16,148 nt of DNA. Source: Bacillota bacterium (GTDB lineage Bacteria; Bacillota; Bacilli; Bacillales; Cytobacillaceae). A program made the translations under genes and the position numbers. Below the pieces are notes generated by a model that had not been told where the DNA came from, ran no database searches, and saw nothing but the letters and a program-made list of their open reading frames with translations. The stretch spans positions 1-16,148 of the forward strand of contig JAEWIG010000252.1 in NCBI GenBank assembly GCA_023387295.1, given 5' to 3'. Positions 6,609-14,325 of the stretch are shown piece by piece (position 1 is the first letter of the stretch; every line of letters starts with the position of its first letter).

Positions 6609-8960
6609 TTAATCTAAAAATTGTAGGATATACGTTTTCGCTTGCTTGCTAATTTGGGCGTCTAATTCTGTTAAATAGTGAAGGAATTCGTCATAGGCTT
6701 CACGTTCATATAAGCGATAAGGGTCCTCTTGTCCGTATCCGCGTATCCCAATGCCTTCCCTCATATGGAATAATAATTCCATATGAACAACCCAGGAACG
6801 ATCGAGAGTTTGTAAGTACATATTCCTGATCTGGTGCTGAAAGTCTTCGTTACTTTCAAGCTTTTCTAACTGCAACAGAAGGTTGTTATGAAGTTCTTCC
6901 ACCTTTTCTTGAATGACCGGAAGCTCAGCTCCTTTTAAGTCGATAGGTGAGAAAGGAAGACTACCAAATACTAATGTCAATTCTTCGTAAAGACCTTCAA
7001 CTGGCCAATCTTCCATTAATACATTTTCAGGACAATATGTTTCAAGAAGCTTCTGAATATGGTTGCTTAATGCTTCTTTCAATAATTCATTAAAGTTTGA
7101 GATGGAAAGGAAGTCATTACGTCTTTTGTAAATAATTTTTCTTTGCTGATCGACGATATCATCTAATTTTAATAAATGGTTTCGAGAAGAGAAATGAGCA
7201 CCTTCGACAATACTTTGTACCTTTAAAACAAACTTAGTCGGATTAGGTGAGATAATTAATCCATCTTCATCTGTTTTAATCTTCTTCTTCCATCGATCCA
7301 TTTCATCCTTATCATAGCTATTAAATATATCATCCGTGATCGAGATAATGAACTTAGTTGAGCCAGGGTCACCTTGTCTACCTGAACGGCCTTTCAGCTG
7401 CATATCAATTCGAGCGCTTTCGTGTAATTCAGTTCCAATAATTTGCAGGCCGCCTAGCTCTTTTACTCCTTCGCCTAGAAGGATATCTGTACCACGTCCA
7501 GCCATATTCGTTGAAAGCATGACTTTATTTTTTTGCCCTGCTTGAGAAATGATCAATGCTTCATCTTCTTCTGTTTTTGCATTTAGAACTTGATGAGTAA
7601 TGCCTGCTTTTGTTAAAAAAGCAGATAATTTCTCTGATTGCTCAATGGAAGTTGTCCCAATCAATACAGGTCGACCAATTTTATGGAACTTCGAAACTTC
7701 ATCAACGATCTTTTTCACTTTTGATTCGTAGTCAATATAAACAATTGGATCTTCGTCTTGGCGAATGTTTGGTTTATTCGTCGGAATTGCAACAACTCTT
7801 AAATTATACGTTTCCCAAAACTCTTGTTTTGCAGGAAGAGCACTGCCTGTCATACCTGAAAGTGTCTTGTACATCCTAAAGTAATTTTGAACGGTAATGG
7901 ATGCCTGTGTTTGGTTTTCTTCTTTTATTGTAACGCCTTCTTTTGCTTCGATCGCTTGATGAAGGCCGTCACTGAATGTACGCCCTTCCATAATTCTTCC
8001 AGTAAATTGGTCAACAAGCATAATTTGGTCGTTTTTAACAATGTAATCAACATCTTTACGCATGATGACATGGGCTCTTAACGATTGCATAATGTTATGA
8101 AGTAACTCCCGATGCTCTGCATCATAAAGATTTTCAAGTCCGAAAGCTTCTTCAAATGCAACGGCACCATTTTCCTCTAAGACAATTTGCTTTGTTTCAG
8201 GGAAGAATTGGTATTGATCTCCATCTTCGAAATCCTTCACAATTTCAGAAGTAATTTGGAAAAGCTCTGTTGCAATGTCTGATTTGCTAGCGATGATTAA
8301 CGGTGTTCTCGCTTCATCTATTAAAATACTATCGATTTCATCAACAATGGCAAAATGAAGAGGTCTTTGTACTTGGTCTTCAAGCTCAGTAACCATATTA
8401 TCTCGTAAATAATCGAATCCGAATTCGGTACCAGTTCCATATGTAATATCTGCATTGTAGGCTTCTTTTTTCTCAGATTCAGAGATCTGTGAAATGTTCA
8501 ATCCGACATTAAGACCGAGAAATTTAAATATTTGACCCATTTGCTCAAAGTCACGATTAGCCAAGTATTCATTGGCGGTAATAATATGTACACCTTTTCC
8601 TTCTAATGCCCTTAGGTAACTTGGGAGTGTAGCGACAAGTGTTTTTCCTTCTCCGGTTTGCATTTGTGCAATTCCGCCTTCAAGAAGGACAAGCCCCCCA
8701 ACTAATTGAATATCGTAGTGACGGAGGCCCAGAACACGTTTAGAAGCTTCTCTTACAACGGCAAAAGCTTCTTCTTTAATATCAAAAATGGAAGCTCCTT
8801 CTGAAAGCTTCTCTTTAAAATATTGAGTAGTGTCTTTTAGTTCTTCATCACTTAATGCTGATACTTTTTCTTCAAGCTCATTAATATTTTGTGCGTGCTT
8901 ATATAGACGTTTTAGTTCGGCTGAATCCTCATTAAATATCCGCTTCATTAAAGATAGCAT
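6609..8960 (-). CDS. secA2: Accessory preprotein translocase ATPase SecA2
   Basis: A 783-residue SecA paralogue. With the ATG at 8960 as residue 1 it has the Walker A motif MQTGEGKT (100-107), TGTEFGFDYLRDN, Walker B IVDEIDSILIDEARTP (from about 205), GTTSIEQSEKL, and the helicase motif NMAGRGTDI followed by QLKGRSGRQGDPG. It ends about where the helical scaffold ends and lacks the cysteine-rich zinc-binding tail of housekeeping SecA1, as expected for SecA2. It powers export of a subset of proteins through SecYEG. An in-frame extension 38 codons upstream is hydrophobic, has no ribosome site and overlaps the promoter; ATG 8960 has TAGGAGAG at ideal spacing. It is followed by slaP, and divergent from the TagO-like gene. 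Confidence 0.95.
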   Translation of the reverse strand: MLSLMKRIFNEDSAELKRLYKHAQNINELEEKVSALSDEELKDTTQYFKEKLSEGASIFDIKEEAFAVVREASKRVLGLRHYDIQLVGGLVLLEGGIAQMQTGEGKTLVATLPSYLRALEGKGVHIITANEYLANRDFEQMGQIFKFLGLNVGLNISQISESEKKEAYNADITYGTGTEFGFDYLRDNMVTELEDQVQRPLHFAIVDEIDSILIDEARTPLIIASKSDIATELFQITSEIVKDFEDGDQYQFFPETKQIVLEENGAVAFEEAFGLENLYDAEHRELLHNIMQSLRAHVIMRKDVDYIVKNDQIMLVDQFTGRIMEGRTFSDGLHQAIEAKEGVTIKEENQTQASITVQNYFRMYKTLSGMTGSALPAKQEFWETYNLRVVAIPTNKPNIRQDEDPIVYIDYESKVKKIVDEVSKFHKIGRPVLIGTTSIEQSEKLSAFLTKAGITHQVLNAKTEEDEALIISQAGQKNKVMLSTNMAGRGTDILLGEGVKELGGLQIIGTELHESARIDMQLKGRSGRQGDPGSTKFIISITDDIFNSYDKDEMDRWKKKIKTDEDGLIISPNPTKFVLKVQSIVEGAHFSSRNHLLKLDDIVDQQRKIIYKRRNDFLSISNFNELLKEALSNHIQKLLETYCPENVLMEDWPVEGLYEELTLVFGSLPFSPIDLKGAELPVIQEKVEELHNNLLLQLEKLESNEDFQHQIRNMYLQTLDRSWVVHMELLFHMREGIGIRGYGQEDPYRLYEREAYDEFLHYLTELDAQISKQAKTYILQFLD

Positions 8961-8993
8961 GTTGTTCTCTCCTAAAACTTTTATTCTAGCTAA

Positions 8994-9002
8994 ATTATAA
9001 CA
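8994..9002 (-). promoter_or_regulatory. Candidate extended -10 promoter of secA2-slaP
   Basis: Read on the minus strand, TGTTATAAT is a perfect -10 (TATAAT, 8994-8999) with the extended TGn. The -35 at 17 bp is weak (TTATAT). It would give a leader of about 28 bases to the secA2 ATG. Confidence 0.55.
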
Positions 9003-9225
9003 TATAATGTAGTATAATATAATTTGTGCAAATAATTGCAGTAAATTTTTTACAAAAACTATGAATCTTTGCAATTAGCTGTAACTATTTTCGATAATAA
9101 TCGTCAAATTTAGAGGATACTACCATTTTAGGTCGAAATAATATAAAGACTTTATGCTGAAAGAGGTGATACTATAAGTAACAAAATGTAATGCTGCTTT
9201 ATAATTTTTCAAAAAGTGAAATTAA
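9003..9225. other. Intergenic region between divergent secA2 and the TagO-like gene
   Basis: AT-rich DNA between two divergent promoters. A good ribosome-like sequence, GAAAGAGGTGAT (about 9160-9171), is followed only by a stop-rich stretch with no reading frame; it may be a decayed gene start or chance. Nothing else can be supported. Confidence 0.4.
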
Positions 9226-9253
9226 TTGAATTCTTTCTAACTTGTGTTAGGAT
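9226..9253 (+). promoter_or_regulatory. Candidate promoter of the TagO-like gene
   Basis: TTGAAT (9226-9231) and TAGGAT (9248-9253) are 16 bp apart, and the -10 carries an extended TG (TGTTAGGAT). The leader would be about 35 bases. Confidence 0.4.
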
Positions 9254-9293
9254 TAATCTGATTGTGCAAATATAAAATTCTAAGGTGATCCTA

Positions 9294-10352
9294 TTGGAAA
9301 TAAAATTTATTGCGGCATTTATTGCTGCCTTAGTGACATCGTTACTTATTACACCTCTTGTTATAAAGCTTGCCATTAAGCTGGGTGCTGTTGATAAGCC
9401 CAACCAAAGGAAAGTGCACTCGAAGATCATGCCAAGATTAGGTGGTTTAGCCATCTTTATCGGGGTACTTGCTGGCTACTTTGTAGGCGGTCTATATAAT
9501 GAAAAGATTACCGGTATATCTGTAGGTGCTTTAATTATTGTCTTAACAGGCATCCTAGATGATAAGTATGAATTGTCGGCTAAATATAAACTACTTGGAC
9601 AGCTTCTCGCTGCTGCGGCTGTTGTCGGCAGTGGATTAACGATTGATCATTTGACGATTCCGTTTATCGGTACATTCGATCTTGGTTTTTGGACGTATCC
9701 AATGACTGTTTTCTGGATTGTAGCTATTACAAATGCGATTAACTTAATTGATGGTCTTGATGGTCTTTCTGCAGGAATATCTGCTATTGTCATCGCCACG
9801 ATCGCATTTATGGCTGGTGTTGCAGGAAAACCACTTATTTTAATGTTATCGCTCATCCTATTAGGTAGTACATTAGGCTTCCTGTTCCATAACTTTTACC
9901 CAGCCAAAATATTTATGGGTGATACCGGTGCGTTGTTTTTAGGTTACTCAATTTCAATCCTTTCATTACTTGGTTTGTATAAGAGTGTAACTTTATTTAG
10001 CTTTATCGTTCCGATTATTATATTAGGTGTTCCAGTTTTCGATACAACTTATGCAATTATTAGAAGGCTTGTGAATAAGAAGCCAATTTCGGCACCAGAT
10101 AAATCTCATTTACACCATCGATTACTTGCGCTTGGATTGTCCCATCGAAAAACTGTACTATGCATTTACGGGTTTGGAATTGTTTTTAGCATTAGTGCCA
10201 TACTATTCTCAACCGCAACCTTATGGGTAAGTATCTTTATTATATTTGGGCTGCTGTTAATTCTTGAAATCCTAGCTGAAACAATCGGTCTAGTACATGA
10301 GAAGTATCAGCCTGTCATAAAGATTTATCGGAAAGTTACTGGAAGGCAATAA
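9294..10352 (+). CDS. TagO/WecA-like undecaprenyl-phosphate GlcNAc-1-phosphate transferase
   Basis: A 352-residue polytopic membrane enzyme of the MraY/WecA/TagO family, close to the length of Bacillus subtilis TagO. It transfers HexNAc-1-phosphate from a UDP-sugar to undecaprenyl phosphate, the first committed step of wall teichoic acid or secondary wall polymer synthesis. Family motifs are present: DDKYELSAKYK (D89, D90), NAINLIDGLDGL (N140, D143, D146), FMGDTGALFLG (D200) and the HLHH loop (262-265). About ten or eleven hydrophobic segments are seen. The start is taken as TTG 9294: GTG 9285 in the same frame lies inside the ribosome site AAGGTGATC, the same arrangement as in slaP. Whether it is the cell's only TagO or a cluster-specific paralogue cannot be told from the window. 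It opens the polysaccharide region but has its own terminator. Confidence 0.9.
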   Translation: MEIKFIAAFIAALVTSLLITPLVIKLAIKLGAVDKPNQRKVHSKIMPRLGGLAIFIGVLAGYFVGGLYNEKITGISVGALIIVLTGILDDKYELSAKYKLLGQLLAAAAVVGSGLTIDHLTIPFIGTFDLGFWTYPMTVFWIVAITNAINLIDGLDGLSAGISAIVIATIAFMAGVAGKPLILMLSLILLGSTLGFLFHNFYPAKIFMGDTGALFLGYSISILSLLGLYKSVTLFSFIVPIIILGVPVFDTTYAIIRRLVNKKPISAPDKSHLHHRLLALGLSHRKTVLCIYGFGIVFSISAILFSTATLWVSIFIIFGLLLILEILAETIGLVHEKYQPVIKIYRKVTGRQ

Positions 10353-10359
10353 AATGAAG

Positions 10360-10393
10360 GTCGTTTGTGGACGTCCCGCAAACGACTTTTTTT
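10360..10393 (+). terminator. Rho-independent terminator of the TagO-like gene
   Basis: GTCGTTTGTGG (10360-10370) pairs with CCGCAAACGAC (10376-10386) with a G-U pair and a short loop, followed by seven T. Confidence 0.92.
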
Positions 10394-10456
10394 GAAAAGA
10401 ATTTTGTTATTTGTCATCAAAAAGGATTGAAATTTATCAGTTTTTAGTTCTTTTTG

Positions 10457-10465
10457 TGTTAAAAT
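10457..10465 (+). promoter_or_regulatory. Candidate extended -10 promoter of the aminotransferase-led operon
   Basis: TGTTAAAAT is an extended -10 (TAAAAT at 10460-10465) about 40 bases ahead of the aminotransferase start. No good -35 is present at 16-18 bp. Because a terminator precedes it, a promoter must lie in the 10394-10490 interval. Confidence 0.45.
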
Positions 10466-10503
10466 AGTTGAGTATTTCATACATAAAGCTGGAGGGAATT
10501 AGC

Positions 10504-11616
10504 ATGAAAATTCCAATGTTAGATTTAAGTGAACAATATCAAGAACTAAAGGACGAAATGCTGATTGCTTTAGACCAAGTAATGAGTTCATCCCATTTTA
10601 TTTTGGGGGACAATGTAAAGAAGCTTGAAAAAGATGTGGCTGAGTATAGTAATGTTGCTCATGGTATTGGCTGTGGAAATGGTAGTGATGCGATACATAT
10701 TGCTTTACAAGCAGCTGGTGTAGGACCAGGAGATGAAGTGATTACAACTCCATTTACCTTTTTCGCTACTGGGGGCTCTATTGTTCGTGTAGGAGCAACA
10801 CCTGTATATGTAGATATCGATCCTGTTACATTTAATATTGATCCTTTAAAAATTGAAGAAGCGATAACTGATAAAACAAAAGCGATTATTCCTGTTCATT
10901 TATATGGTCAAATGGCTGATATGGTGGAAATTTGTAAAATCGCAGATAAGCATAATTTAGTTGTAGTGGGTGATGCTGCTCAAGCAATTGGTGCAAAGCA
11001 TCATGGGAAAACAGTTGCAGAGTATGGAACGGCAGCAACATATAGCTTTTTCCCAACTAAGAATTTAGGGGCTTATGGTGACGCAGGTATGATCATGACG
11101 AATGACGATGAAGTGGCTGAAAATAGTCGTGTCATTCGCGTACATGGAAGTAAACCGAAATATTATCATCATGTGCTAGGCTATAATAGCCGTCTAGATG
11201 AGATGCAAGCTGCCGTTTTGAATGTGAAGTTTCCTCATTTAAATAAATGGAGCGAGCTTAGAAGAGAAAAGGCTGAAGTTTATACACATCTTTTAAATGA
11301 GCAATTAGGTGATTTAGTCAAAACACCTGTTGAAAAAGAAGGGAATTATCATGTTTTCCACCAATATACAATTCGTGTGGAAAAGCGTGATGAGCTTCAG
11401 GCATTTCTAAATGAACAAGGAGTGCAAACGATGATTTATTATCCACTTCCACTCCATGTCCAGCCTGTATTTAAAGATTTAGGGTATAAAGAAGGCGACC
11501 TTCCTGAATCCGAAAAGGCTGCTAAAGAGGCATTGTCTCTTCCAATGTTCCCTGAGCTTAAGCAAGAACAACAGGAATATGTTGTAGCGAAAATCAAAGA
11601 GTTTTACAACAAATAA
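10504..11616 (+). CDS. DegT/DnrJ/EryC1 (WbpE-type) PLP-dependent sugar aminotransferase
   Basis: A 370-residue fold-type I aminotransferase acting on nucleotide sugars. It has the family opening (IPMLDLSEQY), the nucleotide-binding-side GCGNGSDAI (from 57), VVGDAAQAIGA (D157 to contact the PLP nitrogen), and SFFPTKNLGAYGDAG, where K186 forms the Schiff base. With a WbpA-type dehydrogenase and a WbpD-type acetyltransferase downstream, the likely reaction is amination of the 3-keto group of UDP-2-acetamido-3-oxo-glucuronate using glutamate (WbpE role). Exact substrate is inference; related enzymes aminate other 3- or 4-keto sugars. ATG 10504 has GGAGGG 7 bases upstream; an in-frame start 36 bases earlier has no ribosome site. 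Its normal keto-sugar supplier, the WbpB dehydrogenase, is broken two genes downstream. Confidence 0.9.
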   Translation: MKIPMLDLSEQYQELKDEMLIALDQVMSSSHFILGDNVKKLEKDVAEYSNVAHGIGCGNGSDAIHIALQAAGVGPGDEVITTPFTFFATGGSIVRVGATPVYVDIDPVTFNIDPLKIEEAITDKTKAIIPVHLYGQMADMVEICKIADKHNLVVVGDAAQAIGAKHHGKTVAEYGTAATYSFFPTKNLGAYGDAGMIMTNDDEVAENSRVIRVHGSKPKYYHHVLGYNSRLDEMQAAVLNVKFPHLNKWSELRREKAEVYTHLLNEQLGDLVKTPVEKEGNYHVFHQYTIRVEKRDELQAFLNEQGVQTMIYYPLPLHVQPVFKDLGYKEGDLPESEKAAKEALSLPMFPELKQEQQEYVVAKIKEFYNK

Positions 11617-11619
11617 AAA

Positions 11620-11659
11620 ACTGAACGGAACGTCGCCGCAAGGGGGCGTTTCTTTCAGT
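11620..11659. terminator. Imperfect GCAA-loop hairpin between aminotransferase and Wzz-like genes
   Basis: ACTGAACGGAACG (from 11620) pairs with CGTTTCTTTCAGT (to 11659) with one mismatch and a G-U pair, and the stem continues to a GCAA tetraloop (11638-11641). On the plus strand no T-run follows directly. The A-run on its left would be a T-run on the minus strand. It may attenuate or stabilise the operon mRNA rather than end it. Confidence 0.5.
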
Positions 11660-11694
11660 GTTAAAAAAGGTATATTTCAAAAATTTTAAAAGGC

Positions 11695-12447
11695 ATGGTG
11701 GTCTTGTTGGTAGAGAAAAAAAAGTTTGTCCTATATGATTACTTAGTTTTCTTTTGGAAAAAGAAAATTTTCTTTCTTATCATCCCGCTAATTTTTACAT
11801 TATTAGGGTTTGGTGCATCTTATGTTGTTCCAAACGATGGGAAGTATGTTGGGAAAGCAACGATTTTTACCGGTGGAGTTAAATTAAAATCTTTGACGGA
11901 TCCAGAAATTATTGTTGCGGAACATGGTTCAGATGTGAACGGCAAAATTGATGCGTATGTATCAAGTGATAGCCACGTGAAGATCAAGATATATGATGAC
12001 AATAAGGAACAACTGGAAAAAGATCTGAAGAAAATGGTTTCTTCAGTGGAAAAGAGTTTACTTGATAGTTATGAGTTAAGATACAACATTACAAATGATT
12101 CAGTTGTAACCGCAGAATCCAAATTAAAGGAATTACATGATGTATTAAAAGTGACGGTTGATGAGTTAGAAAAAGGTGCCACAATTGAAACATCTACTGA
12201 ATTAGCAAAAACCATTGAATGGACGCAATTGGAGATTGCAGATACTGAAGCCAAAATCTCAAGAATTAAAGGGGATTTAGCGTTCTTTGAACCACCTTCT
12301 GTCGATTTAAAACCAGTTACTACAGTCAACACTTACAAAACAGAACTTACAATAGCAGGTCTTATTCTAGGAGTGATTGGGACTGTCCTTATTCTTATGA
12401 TGTGGAAGTACATCATTGAAGCTAGGAGATATAATAGCCATGATTAA
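11695..12447 (+). CDS. Wzz-like polysaccharide chain-length/co-polymerase membrane protein
   Basis: A 250-residue protein with two membrane segments (about 25-45 and 217-239) around an extracytoplasmic region. The region includes a charged, helical, coiled-coil-like stretch (about 105-200) and a proline-containing stretch just before the second membrane segment (FFEPPSVDLKP). This is the topology of Wzz/polysaccharide co-polymerase proteins that set chain length in Wzy-dependent polymer export. There is no kinase domain, so it is the modulator half only. The sequence is a weak family match, so function rests on topology and on the wzx, wbp neighbours. The start is uncertain: ATG 11695 has AAAAGG only 1 base away, and TTG 11704 or TTG 11707 in frame would be better spaced. 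It overlaps the start of the broken wbpB by 8 bases. Confidence 0.7.
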   Translation: MVVLLVEKKKFVLYDYLVFFWKKKIFFLIIPLIFTLLGFGASYVVPNDGKYVGKATIFTGGVKLKSLTDPEIIVAEHGSDVNGKIDAYVSSDSHVKIKIYDDNKEQLEKDLKKMVSSVEKSLLDSYELRYNITNDSVVTAESKLKELHDVLKVTVDELEKGATIETSTELAKTIEWTQLEIADTEAKISRIKGDLAFFEPPSVDLKPVTTVNTYKTELTIAGLILGVIGTVLILMMWKYIIEARRYNSHD

Positions 12448-12591
12448 TTTGCAATTGTCGGTAAGGGACATATTGCAATTCAAGAAAACCGTAATCCAAT
12501 TGTAACTGGCGAAGATGGAATCGCTCCTGTAAAATTAATACTGGCCATTTTAGAATCTGCTGAAACAAGGAAAAAAGTGACCTTGAATTAA
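12440..12591 (+). pseudogene. Internally deleted and frameshifted remnant of a WbpB-type Gfo/Idh/MocA sugar dehydrogenase
   Basis: ATG at 12440 overlaps the Wzz-like stop (ATGATTAA) and has AGGAGAT 9 bases upstream, a normal translationally coupled start. Read with one extra T near 12448, it begins MINFAIVGKGHIA, the Rossmann N-terminus of Gfo/Idh dehydrogenases. Without a stop the same frame then jumps to QENRNPIVTGEDGIAPVKLI and ends ESAETRKKVTLN, the family's C-terminal end (RNPIVTGEDG...AILESA...KV.L). About 13 N-terminal and 37 C-terminal codons remain of a protein normally near 320-350 residues, so about 280 codons are missing and the first codons are out of frame. The intact enzyme would oxidise UDP-GlcNAc-uronate at C3 to feed the aminotransferase at 10504. 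The domain assignment is by motif only. Confidence 0.75.
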
Positions 12592-12643
12592 CGCAGATAT
12601 ATTCTAAGATGAAATTGATCTAAATAAAAAGGAGAAAACAAAG

Positions 12644-13957
12644 ATGGACGTATATACATCATTAATCAATAAAATTGAAAATAAAGAAGCAGTCATTGGG
12701 GTTGTAGGATTAGGTTATGTTGGCCTTCCACTTGCAGTTGAAAAAGCTAAAGCTGGCTATAAGGTTATCGGCTTTGATGTGCAAGCTTCTCGTGTAGAAC
12801 AAGTAAATATGGGAATCAATTATATTGGTGATGTTGTCGACCAGGAATTGGCGGACATGATTAAAGACGGTCGTTTAGTAGCAACGACTGATTATGCAAG
12901 AATAGCTGAAGTGGATGCAGTCGCAATCTGTGTACCAACACCGCTAGATATTTACCAACAGCCTGATACTTCCTATGTGAAAAGCTCTTCACAGGAAATT
13001 GCAAAATACGCTCATGAAGGGATGCTTGTTGTATTAGAATCAACAACATACCCTGGTACAACAGAGGAAATTGTTAAGCCTGCTCTTGAGGAAAAAGGTC
13101 TAAAAACAGGTGAGACAGTCTTTATTGCTTACTCTCCTGAACGTGTTGACCCAGGTAACAAAGAATTTAAAACGAAAAACACGCCTAAAGTTGTCGGCGG
13201 AATTACAGAAAAATGTACAAAAGTAGCTTCTGCACTTTACCGTAATGTTCTTGAAGGAAATGTATTCGAAGTTTCCTCTCCTGCGGTTGCTGAGATGGAG
13301 AAAATCTTTGAAAACACATTCCGTCATATTAACATTGCATTAGCGAATGAAATGGCGATTTTATGTGACAAAATGGGCATTGATGTGTGGGAAGTGATCG
13401 ATGCAGCTAAAACTAAACCATATGGTTTCATGGCATTCTATCCAGGCCCAGGTTTAGGTGGACACTGTATTCCAATCGATCCGTTCTACTTAACATGGAA
13501 AGCTCGTGAATATAATTACCATACAAAATTAATTGAGCTTGCAGGCGAAATTAATAACAGCATGCCAGAATATGTGATTACTCGCGCAATGCAAACATTG
13601 AACGAAGATGGTAAAGCACTTCGAGGTGCGAAGGTTGCAGTTCTTGGTGTAGCTTATAAAAAAGACATTGACGATGTTCGTGAATCTCCAGTACTGAAAA
13701 TTGTTGAACTATTAGAGCATCACGGAGCAGATTATCAAGTCGTTGACCCTTATGTGGCATCATTCAGAGCTGCTAACAAAGTGATCGAAACAGTTGAATT
13801 AACGAAAGAGCTTTTAAATGATGCGGATCTTGTTTTAGTAGCAACGGATCACACTGACTTTGATTATGAAATGATTGCAAAAGAAAGCAAAGTCATTTTC
13901 GATACACGTAATGCTCTTAAAGGCATCGAAAAGCCGAATAAATATATCAAATTGTAA
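12644..13957 (+). CDS. wbpA: WbpA-type UDP-N-acetylglucosamine 6-dehydrogenase
   Basis: A 437-residue nucleotide-sugar dehydrogenase with the three UDP-glucose/GDP-mannose dehydrogenase domains. The NAD-binding site is GVVGLGYVGLPLA (about 19-31). The central domain has EKIFENTFRHINIALANE (K220, N224) and the catalytic cysteine C275 in GPGLGGHCIPIDPFYLTWKA. The C-terminal UDP-binding domain has VLGVAYKKDIDDVRESP. The GLGGHCIPIDPFYLTWKA form is typical of WbpA/UDP-GlcNAc dehydrogenases rather than TuaD-type UDP-glucose dehydrogenases, so the reaction is probably UDP-GlcNAc to UDP-GlcNAc-uronate with two NAD+. AAGGAG lies 9 bases ahead of the ATG. It follows the wbpB remnant and precedes the 20-bp repeat array. 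No other full-length dehydrogenase is seen in the window. Confidence 0.92.
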   Translation: MDVYTSLINKIENKEAVIGVVGLGYVGLPLAVEKAKAGYKVIGFDVQASRVEQVNMGINYIGDVVDQELADMIKDGRLVATTDYARIAEVDAVAICVPTPLDIYQQPDTSYVKSSSQEIAKYAHEGMLVVLESTTYPGTTEEIVKPALEEKGLKTGETVFIAYSPERVDPGNKEFKTKNTPKVVGGITEKCTKVASALYRNVLEGNVFEVSSPAVAEMEKIFENTFRHINIALANEMAILCDKMGIDVWEVIDAAKTKPYGFMAFYPGPGLGGHCIPIDPFYLTWKAREYNYHTKLIELAGEINNSMPEYVITRAMQTLNEDGKALRGAKVAVLGVAYKKDIDDVRESPVLKIVELLEHHGADYQVVDPYVASFRAANKVIETVELTKELLNDADLVLVATDHTDFDYEMIAKESKVIFDTRNALKGIEKPNKYIKL

Positions 13958-14002
13958 TAAAAATGGCCGTTTTTTAGGGGGGAACTGGTTGATTTTAACA
14001 AA

Positions 14003-14294
14003 ATATCGGCCAGTTTCCGAGTATATCGGCCAGTTTTTGAATATATCGGTCACTTTCCGAGATATATCGGTCAGATTCTGAATATATCGGCCATTTTCAG
14101 GATATATCGGTCACTTTCCGAGATATATCAGCAATTTTCAAGATATATCGGCAATCTCTGAGATATATCAGCAATTTTCAAGATATATCGGCAATTTCCG
14201 AGATATATCAGCAATTCCCAAGATATATCAGCAACTTTCAGGATATATCAGTAATTCCCAAGTTATATCGGCAACTTCTGAGATATATCAGCAA
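14003..14294 (+). repeat. Array of about 14.5 degenerate 20-bp direct repeats with phased GATATATC palindromes
   Basis: Fills most of the 368-bp gap between wbpA and wbpD. Fourteen full units plus a 10-bp partial unit start at 14003, 14023, 14043, 14064, 14084, 14104, 14125 and then every 20 bp to 14285. Units are 20 bp, except two of 21 bp (14043 and 14104). Consensus is ATATCRGCAATTTYCRAGAT, where R is A or G. Unit junctions form the palindrome GATATATC (or AATATATC), so the symmetry centres recur every two turns of the helix. Early units have CGGYCA; later ones alternate CAGCAA and CGGCAA, suggesting amplification in blocks. There are no spacers, so this is not CRISPR. The array ends about 30 bp before the wbpD start. 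Confidence 0.95.
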
Positions 14295-14325
14295 ATATTA
14301 TTTTAAAAACAAAGGGAGATTTTCA

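Noticed and set aside
7336..8081. Three plus-strand open frames inside secA2
   Set aside because: They are antisense to conserved SecA coding sequence, have no ribosome sites or domain sense, and follow the codon pattern of the gene on the other strand.
8961..9074. A 38-codon hydrophobic N-terminal extension of SecA2
   Set aside because: It has no ribosome site, runs through the probable promoter, and the ATG at 8960 has an ideal TAGGAGAG and matches the usual SecA N-terminus (LSLMKRIF).
9160..9200. Small gene after the ribosome-like GAAAGAGGTGAT
   Set aside because: The following frames stop almost at once (GTG ATA CTA TAA; ATG TAA), so no peptide can be supported.
12290..12320. EPPSVD in the Wzz-like protein as the substrate site of the Pro-Pro endopeptidase
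   Set aside because: A proline-containing stretch before the second membrane segment is a usual feature of Wzz proteins, and the flanking residues do not resemble the known PPEP motifs (VNPPVP, PLPPVP).
13875..14081. Open frames running from wbpA into the 20-bp array, giving peptides such as YIGQFLNISVTFRDIS
   Set aside because: A 20-bp unit shifts frame every copy, so the peptide repeat is a by-product of the DNA repeat. It overlaps wbpA out of frame and has no ribosome site.
14003..14294. CRISPR array
   Set aside because: The units are direct tandem copies with no unique spacers, and no cas gene is present.
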